Positions 1 to 4,175 of a DNA stretch of 5,683 bases are shown in pieces (positions within the stretch are counted from its first letter, which is position 1; the number at the start of each line of letters is the position of its first letter). Source of the DNA: Phycisphaerales bacterium (GTDB lineage: Bacteria > Planctomycetota > Phycisphaerae > UBA1845); assembly GCA_030612785.1 (NCBI GenBank), contig JAUWNF010000254.1:1-5683 (forward strand). The letters run 5' to 3'. Below the pieces are notes generated by a model. The model ran no database searches. It was not told where the DNA came from and saw only the letters and a program-made list of their open reading frames with translations. A program made the translations under genes and the position numbers.

Positions 1-1200
1 ATGGATGAGACGCGCGCGCCCTCGGGAGTGCCCTGCGGGGCGATCACCGGGCTCATGGCGGCGACACAGAAGCGCCTGGTGCGTAGGTATTACGTGGCCC
101 CGCTTTGCGTGGCGTACATCAGCGACCCAGCCGCTCGGTACTACACCATCATGCGGCTGGCGCTGCCCGAGGACGTGGCCTTTATGATCACCGCCAACCC
201 CGCGACGCAACTCAAGCTGGTGCACACCGCGGATTCGGCGGCCGAGCGCATCATCCGCGACATCCGGGACGGCACCCTGGACGAAGCCCTGCCCCCGGAG
301 ATTCGCGCGCAATTGACCCCGCGGCTTAAACCTGATCCCCAGACCGCCCGGCGGCTGGAAGCCATTCGTGAACGTAGCGGACGCCTGTTGCCCAAGGACT
401 ACTGGAATCTCGGTTTTCTGGCCAACTGGACCGGTGGGACCATGGGGCTGTACCTGCAACAGTTCCCCGAGTATTTCGGTGACACGCCGGTGCGCGACAT
501 CGGGTTATTGGCCAGCGAAGGACGTATGTCCATTCCCATCGCCGATGGAACATCGGCCGGAGTCCTCGATGTGGGCGGTAACTTCTACGAGTTTATACCG
601 ATCGAGGAAGCCGACCGCTCCAATCCCACCGTGCTCCGCGCCCACCAGGTGCAAGTCGGGCGAGAGTACGAGATTCTGCTGACCACCGATGCCGGGTTTT
701 ATCGATACCGGATCGGCGACGTGGTGCGGGTGACGGAGTTCTTCGGGCCGACGCCGATGATCGAGTTTCTGCACAAGGGTGCGAACACCTGCTCGCTCAC
801 CGGCGAAAAGCTTACCGAGCAGCAGGTGGTCCTGGCGTTTGAGCAGGCGTGCCGCACGCTCGGGTTCCAGGCCGCCAACTTCGTGCTCGCCCCGCATTGG
901 GGCGACCCGCCTTATTACGTGCTACACATTGAAGACCCGTGCCCCGCTGAACTCACGCGGCAGATGGACGAAACCCTGCGGCGGGCCAATATCGAGTATG
1001 ATTCCAAGCGCCGTACTCAGCGCCTGGGCTCCGTGCAGGGCAACCAACTGCCCGAAGGACACCTCACGCGCAAGCACGCCGAGCTGTCCACCCGGCACCG
1101 CGAATCCAACGAGCAATACAAACCGCAATACCTTTACCAGAAACCCGGAGACGACGCGGAGTTTCCCGGGGCGCGGGAGCGATCCGTACCGGTCTCTTGA
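1..1200 (+). CDS. GH3-family acyl-acid-amido synthetase, C-terminal part (5' end outside window)
   Basis: This reads as the C-terminal three quarters of a GH3-domain protein (the plant auxin-responsive GH3 fold, in the ANL adenylating superfamily). Known plant members activate a carboxylic acid with ATP and conjugate it to an amino acid; the substrate of bacterial members is generally unknown. Visible landmarks are LLASEG (residues 169-174, position of the second ATP-binding motif), YRYRIGDVV (234-242, third motif, with Asp240), the GANTCSLTGEKLTE block (260-273) ahead of the C-terminal lid domain, KRRTQRLGSV (336-345) and NEQYKPQYL (370-378). The Ser/Thr/Gly-rich ATP-binding loop that should precede these is absent, and family members are usually about 500-570 residues. 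The ATG at base 1 is therefore probably an internal Met and the gene starts upstream. The end is a TGA at 1198-1200. It converges on the TPR gene, so it is not co-transcribed with anything shown. Confidence 0.85.
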   Translation: MDETRAPSGVPCGAITGLMAATQKRLVRRYYVAPLCVAYISDPAARYYTIMRLALPEDVAFMITANPATQLKLVHTADSAAERIIRDIRDGTLDEALPPEIRAQLTPRLKPDPQTARRLEAIRERSGRLLPKDYWNLGFLANWTGGTMGLYLQQFPEYFGDTPVRDIGLLASEGRMSIPIADGTSAGVLDVGGNFYEFIPIEEADRSNPTVLRAHQVQVGREYEILLTTDAGFYRYRIGDVVRVTEFFGPTPMIEFLHKGANTCSLTGEKLTEQQVVLAFEQACRTLGFQAANFVLAPHWGDPPYYVLHIEDPCPAELTRQMDETLRRANIEYDSKRRTQRLGSVQGNQLPEGHLTRKHAELSTRHRESNEQYKPQYLYQKPGDDAEFPGARERSVPVS

Positions 1201-1274
1201 GCCGATCACGCCAATTGCCAATAGGTTTTGGAAGCTTGCCTTGGCCACCAGAGATACGGAGCACCGGCGGGCGA

Positions 1275-2642
1275 TCAATTGCCGTTGGGCAGGCGCGTCG
1301 CCTGGATGAGTTCCAACATGCGGGCCCGATCGGGATGGTCCCGCCGCAACTCCAGCGTGATGCGCCACTGCCGCACCGCCTCCTGCTGACTACCGCTCTC
1401 CCACAGGGCGTTGCCCAGACGATAGCGCAGGTCGCTCGAGTCCGGCGCGTGCTTGACCGCCAGGCGCACGTACTCGATGTACTTACGCACGTCGCCGTCC
1501 TGGTTGCAAAGCTCGGCAACGCGCAGGTAGGCGGGCTCAAGCAACGGGGCATAAGCTGGGCCGTCGAGTTCGGCGGCCATCCGCAGTCGGGCGAGATAAC
1601 CCTCTGAATCGCCGGCCCCCAGCAACGCCCGCGCGCAATTGTAGCAATACGCTCCGAGGCGGGCCCGCGGCACCCGCGGTTCGATATCCCGATACTCAGC
1701 CAGCGCGCGCTCGTGGCGTCGCGCCTCCAGCCAGATATCACCCAGCAGCAGATGGAGTTCGGGGCTGTCCAACCCCAGCTCCAACGCCTTCTTTGCGTGA
1801 AAGATAGCCGACCGAGGCGGACTCACGTAGAAGGAGTCGCCGGCGAACGGATCGGACTCAAGCACGTAGCCCGGCTCACGGATGGTCCCGCTACGTCCGT
1901 GTTCAATCGTCCGGCGCTGGACGTCGCCCAGATAATTCCGCAGCCGGAAATGCGCAGTTGCCAGCATGAGGTGCAACTGCGCATCGTCCAGCCCCAGGCG
2001 GTTCGCCTTCTCGTATGCCTCGACCGCCAGCGCGAATTTCTCCTGCGTCAAGGCGATATCACCAAGCAGGCGATGGTCAGCAGCGTTGGAACCGTCGCAC
2101 GCGACGGTCTGGGTCAGCTCGCGCCGCGCTTCGGCCAGTTTGCCCTCGTGGTACAACGCGGTGCCCAGAAGATGATGAACCTCATAAGCATCCGCCTCCG
2201 CGCGGAGAGGCTGAAGGAGTTCCACGACGCGGGCGTATGCTTGCCGTTCGAAGCAGCCTCGTGCCAGCGCCAGCGCCGCTTCGCGGTGCTGCGGTTGCCG
2301 CTTCACGATTTCGCCGAACTCCGCCTCCGCCCATGCGGGCCGACCGGCGTACTCGCAAGCCCGGGCCAGCAACAGGCGATGGCCCAGGTGATCCGGGTCA
2401 CGTGCCACCGCATCTTCAAGCAACTCAATGGCCTGTTGGTAATCGCCGCGCAAAAGCGCAGCCCGCCCGCGTTCATACAACTCCGCGGCGCTCGGGGACG
2501 CTACCGCTGAGCCCGCCGAACATACGGCGGCCAGCAAAGGTAGCGCAACGAGGTATACCCGCCCACACGGTCTCGCGAGAGCCCTTCCACAAACCACCGA
2601 CCGAGTGGCCGCCGAACTCCGGGGCGGCGTCGCACGCCGCAT
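1275..2642 (-). CDS. Exported tetratricopeptide-repeat (TPR) protein
   Basis: The protein is a string of TPR helix pairs behind a signal peptide; the role is presumably protein-protein scaffolding outside the cytoplasm, partner unknown. The open frame extends up to an ATG at 2783 (502 residues; numbering below uses that frame). Residues 76-95 are a hydrophobic segment, VYLVALPLLAAVCSAGSAVA, ending in an A-V-A signal peptidase I site. The cysteine at 88 lacks a proper lipobox. TPR units run at about 99-132, 133-166, 167-200, 201-233, 234-267, 268-340 (interrupted), 341-374, 375-409, 410-449 and 450-483, with GDYQQAIELLEDAVARDPD the most typical. The unit at 268-340 carries a roughly 39-residue insertion (285-323). 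I chose the ATG at 2640-2642 because upstream sequence includes a hairpin and adds only basic, non-conserved residues. No start has a good Shine-Dalgarno; ATGs at 2702 and 2669 and a GTG at 2597 (giving a compact 33-residue signal) remain possible. The stop is TGA at 1275-1277. Confidence 0.85.
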   Translation of the reverse strand: MRRATPPRSSAATRSVVCGRALARPCGRVYLVALPLLAAVCSAGSAVASPSAAELYERGRAALLRGDYQQAIELLEDAVARDPDHLGHRLLLARACEYAGRPAWAEAEFGEIVKRQPQHREAALALARGCFERQAYARVVELLQPLRAEADAYEVHHLLGTALYHEGKLAEARRELTQTVACDGSNAADHRLLGDIALTQEKFALAVEAYEKANRLGLDDAQLHLMLATAHFRLRNYLGDVQRRTIEHGRSGTIREPGYVLESDPFAGDSFYVSPPRSAIFHAKKALELGLDSPELHLLLGDIWLEARRHERALAEYRDIEPRVPRARLGAYCYNCARALLGAGDSEGYLARLRMAAELDGPAYAPLLEPAYLRVAELCNQDGDVRKYIEYVRLAVKHAPDSSDLRYRLGNALWESGSQQEAVRQWRITLELRRDHPDRARMLELIQATRLPNGN

Positions 2643-2744
2643 CGCATTGCGACAAAAGTATCTGGCCATAACCATCCCGATGAACAGCGTAACGGTAGGC
2701 ATGATACCGCGACGCTCGTGTCCTTGGAACCGGCTGATGGTAGG

Positions 2745-2771
2745 GGAGAAGTGCCCCCAGACGCACTCTCC
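2745..2771. repeat. Inverted repeat (hairpin) upstream of the TPR gene
   Basis: GGAGA-A-GTGC (2745-2754) pairs with GCAC-TCTCC (2763-2771), giving nine base pairs with one bulged A and an eight-base loop. No T-run follows on either strand, so it is not an intrinsic terminator. It lies inside the longest possible TPR reading frame, just after the outermost ATG, and more likely belongs to an untranslated leader. Confidence 0.5.
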
Positions 2772-2783
2772 TCGACGGGGCAT

Positions 2784-3021
2784 TAGTTACAAGATTGTTA
2801 CGCGCCCAAGAGGGCAGGCTGGTGCGGACCCAACCATTCGTGGGGGGGGGCGAACGGTTTCCCGTCGCTTGCGCTCCGGGCTCGGATCAGATGTGCGGCA
2901 ACCCGCGAGATACGAGTACCGTGGACTACGCCCAATGGAAGTGTGGGTCGAAAAAATCAACCGCATCCCGGAATATGGCCACACCCTGCTGGGTGGCTAG
3001 GTGGTCTTGCTGCACGGGCGG
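2784..3021. other. Intergenic region between divergent genes, no gene seen
   Basis: No reading frame here has a Shine-Dalgarno, recognisable product or typical composition; the plus frame that crosses it (ATG at 2605, stop at 3000) is antisense to the TPR gene for its first third and looks spurious. The contents I can point to are a GCCC-AAGA-GGGC mini-hairpin (2804-2815), a run of nine G (2842-2850), a GC-rich inverted-repeat-like segment (2861-2880), and an A-run (2951-2956). A possible minus-strand promoter for the TPR gene (TTGGGC, 16 bp, ACTAAT, ending at about 2781) matches the consensus only weakly, at 3/6 and 4/6 positions. Confidence 0.5.
2861..2880. repeat. Possible REP-like GC-rich intergenic element
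   Basis: The segment starts CCCG, ends CGGG, and contains CGCTTGCGC in the middle, so it can fold imperfectly on itself. Its wording (TCGCTTGCGCTCCGGGCTCG style) resembles dispersed intergenic elements that I associate from memory with planctomycete genomes. There is only one copy in this window, so repetition cannot be shown here. Confidence 0.25.
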
Positions 3022-3050
3022 TTGCAACGCGGCGGCTTGCCTCCTATACT
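3022..3050 (+). promoter_or_regulatory. Sigma70-like promoter for the response regulator gene
   Basis: The -35 box is TTGCAA (3022-3027), the spacer is exactly 17 bp, and the -10 box is TATACT (3045-3050; five of six match TATAAT). Transcription would start near 3057, leaving a leader of about 68 nt before the GTG start at 3125. The -35 box is embedded in the 8-bp palindrome GTTGCAAC (3021-3028). This is the best promoter match I found in the window. Confidence 0.6.
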
Positions 3051-3111
3051 ACTTTGGACTTGCGGCTTTTTTTCCTGAGGCGTTGCATACGTCAGACAAC
3101 CGGGGGAAACG

Positions 3112-3117
3112 AAGGAG
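3112..3117 (+). promoter_or_regulatory. Shine-Dalgarno site deciding the GTG start of the response regulator
   Basis: AAGGAG lies seven bases before the GTG at 3125. An ATG at 3118 is too close to this site and in another frame. The receiver domain begins directly after the GTG, which settles the start. Confidence 0.8.
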
Positions 3118-3124
3118 ATGAAAA

Positions 3125-3508
3125 GTGGCCGAACCGCTGGATGGCAAATGCGTGTTACTGGTAGATGATGATCCGGAAATCGTGCTGGCGATGAAGACGG
3201 TCTTCGAGGAGACGGGGGCCTCGGTGTTGACCGCCGGCGACGGTGATACGGCGATCAGAATGGCGACTGAGCATAACCCGGACCTTCTGGTTCTCGACGC
3301 GCTGCTGCCCAAGCGAAGCGGGTTCCTGGTCCTGGAGAAGTTGAAGAATCGGCAGAACGGGGACAAGACCCGGGTCATCATGATTACGGGGAATCAGGGC
3401 AAACGGCACCAGGCGTGGGCGAAGAGTCTGGGCGTGGATGACTATATCAACAAGCCGTTTCGCATGGAGCGGTTGCTGCAATCGGCAGAGAAAGTCCTTG
3501 GCGCCTAG
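3125..3508 (+). CDS. Single-domain response regulator (CheY-like receiver)
   Basis: The 127-residue protein is one complete receiver domain with no output domain, so it should act by phosphorylation-dependent protein contacts in the cytoplasm. All signature residues are visible: the acidic pocket Asp14-Asp15 in LLVDDDPEI, the phosphoacceptor Asp58 in LLVLDALLPKRSG, Thr88 in VIMITGN, the switch aromatic Tyr107, and Lys110 in INKPF. Translation starts at GTG behind AAGGAG. The gene has its own promoter, is divergent from the TPR gene, and ends 178 bp before rpsO, so it is probably monocistronic. No histidine kinase, phosphotransfer protein or DNA-binding partner lies in view, making it an orphan here. 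The LPKRSGFLVLEKLK...MITGN...GVDDYINKPF wording resembles a receiver family that I recall from planctomycetes; that is memory, not a search. The pathway it serves cannot be read from the sequence. Confidence 0.93.
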   Translation: MAEPLDGKCVLLVDDDPEIVLAMKTVFEETGASVLTAGDGDTAIRMATEHNPDLLVLDALLPKRSGFLVLEKLKNRQNGDKTRVIMITGNQGKRHQAWAKSLGVDDYINKPFRMERLLQSAEKVLGA

Positions 3509-3565
3509 GGTTGGCTACATTCACACTTTAATCGGTAGATCCCCCGATGTGCTGCAGGCGCGCTG

Positions 3566-3594
3566 TTGCAGGACGTCATGAATACCGTTAGCAT
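3566..3594 (+). promoter_or_regulatory. Candidate promoter for rpsO
   Basis: TTGCAG (3566-3571) and TAGCAT (3589-3594) are separated by 17 bp. Agreement with the sigma70 consensus is modest (3/6 and 4/6). Transcription would start near 3601 and give a leader of about 86 nt. It is the best-spaced candidate in the 178-bp gap, but read-through from the response regulator gene cannot be excluded because no terminator with a T-run separates the two. Confidence 0.35.
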
Positions 3595-3612
3595 GGATGG
3601 TCTGTGGTTTTA

Positions 3613-3645
3613 ACCGAGACGGTGGTGGGCACGTGTTGGCTGCCC
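3613..3645 (+). promoter_or_regulatory. Structured leader of rpsO (possible S15 autoregulatory site)
   Basis: Two adjacent hairpins can form: ACCG (3613-3616) with CGGT (3620-3623) around AGA, and GGGCA (3627-3631) with TGCCC (3641-3645) around a nine-base loop. An alternative pairing of ACCGA (3613-3617) with TTCGGGT (3653-3659) competes with the first stem. S15 represses its own mRNA in several bacteria through leader structures that differ between lineages. Whether this one binds S15 is inference. Confidence 0.3.
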
Positions 3646-3686
3646 CATACGGTTCGGGTTGTGTTTGGTAAAGGGTTGTATCACGA

Positions 3687-3956
3687 ATGACGCTCACGGC
3701 AGAGAGCAAGGGTGCGTTGATCCGCGATTACGCTCAGGGCGAGGGCGATACGGGCTCGGTCGAGGTCCAGGTAGCCCTACTGACCGTCCGGATCAACGAA
3801 CTCACCGAACATCTGAAGACGCATAAGAAGGACCACGCCTCCCGTCGCGGTTTACTGAAGATGGTGGGCAAACGTTCCAGCCTGTTGAAATACCTGACAG
3901 GAACGGATCGGGAACGCTACCAAGCCCTAATCACCAAGCTGGGTTTGCGTAAGTAG
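3687..3956 (+). CDS. rpsO: Ribosomal protein S15 (uS15)
   Basis: The 89-residue product has exactly the length of E. coli S15 and aligns without gaps. S15 is a primary 16S rRNA binder of the 30S platform, contacting the helix 20/22 junction, and it forms an intersubunit bridge. Diagnostic segments are DTGSVEVQVALLT (21-33) and HKKDHASRRGLLKMV (46-60), with His42, Asp49 and Ser52 in the places that contact rRNA, and the C-terminal YQALITKLGLRK. The ATG at 3687 gives the family N-terminus. The only Shine-Dalgarno-like sequence, AAGGG at 3671-3675, is 11 bases upstream and thus weak. The leader is structured and may carry autoregulation. pnp follows after 219 bp, the arrangement also found in E. 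coli and many other bacteria. Nothing is missing or altered in the protein. Confidence 0.98.
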   Translation: MTLTAESKGALIRDYAQGEGDTGSVEVQVALLTVRINELTEHLKTHKKDHASRRGLLKMVGKRSSLLKYLTGTDRERYQALITKLGLRK

Positions 3957-3980
3957 CGCGTTCAGTTCATCTCCAGGTTT

Positions 3981-4019
3981 GCCCCGCGGGCGACTTCGAG
4001 CTTTCCGTAGGCGCGGGGC
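3981..4019 (+). promoter_or_regulatory. GC-clamped stem after rpsO (possible mRNA processing or stability element)
   Basis: GCCCCGCG (3981-3988) and CGCGGGGC (4012-4019) form a perfect eight-pair all-GC stem around a 23-base loop, starting 24 bases after the rpsO stop. There is no following T-run, so it is not a canonical intrinsic terminator. It could protect the rpsO 3' end or be an RNase cleavage site between rpsO and pnp messages. Confidence 0.45.
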
Positions 4020-4102
4020 GGTGCCGGGCGTCAGGCGCAAGATCGTCGAGCAAGACATGCATGTGTTGCTAAGTTTGTTTCATCGGGTTTTGGCAGAGTG
4101 GT

Positions 4103-4139
4103 GGTACGACGGAGAAGCACTCCGGTTCGTGCCTTTTTT
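4103..4139 (+). terminator. Intrinsic (rho-independent) terminator between rpsO and pnp
   Basis: The outer stem GGTACGA (4103-4109) pairs with TCGTGCC (4127-4133), with one G-U pair. The inner stem CGGAG (4110-4114) pairs with CTCCG (4120-4124) around the loop AAGCA, and two bases (GT, 4125-4126) bulge on the 3' side. Six T follow immediately (4134-4139). This twelve-pair hairpin plus T-run is the standard form. It ends only 36 bases before the pnp start, so it would either end rpsO transcripts or attenuate read-through into pnp. Confidence 0.8.
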
Positions 4140-4164
4140 GTAGGCGAGTGACGGAAGTTTTGTC

Positions 4165-4168
4165 AGGA
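4165..4168 (+). promoter_or_regulatory. Shine-Dalgarno site of pnp
   Basis: AGGA lies seven bases before the ATG at 4176, a good spacing. It supports this start, which also gives the N-terminal length expected of PNPase. Confidence 0.6.
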
Positions 4169-4175
4169 CGGTTTG

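Noticed and set aside
1064..1741. Minus-strand open frame of 225 codons in another frame
   Set aside because: It overlaps both the TPR gene and the end of the GH3 gene; its product is Arg/Cys/Trp-rich shadow sequence.
1713..2510. Plus-strand open frame of 265 codons
   Set aside because: It lies antisense to the TPR repeats, which show clear periodic conservation; no Shine-Dalgarno or recognisable domain.
2605..3000. Plus-strand open frame of 131 codons crossing the intergenic region
   Set aside because: No ribosome-binding site, no recognisable domain, starts inside the TPR gene antisense, and composition does not match the real genes nearby.
3067..3073. Run of seven T downstream of the response regulator promoter, considered as a terminator
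   Set aside because: No hairpin can be drawn immediately upstream: the required complement of CTTGCGGC is not present.
3531..3548. ATCGG...CCGAT hairpin just after the response regulator gene, considered as its terminator
   Set aside because: The stem is only five pairs and no T-run follows, so termination is not supported.
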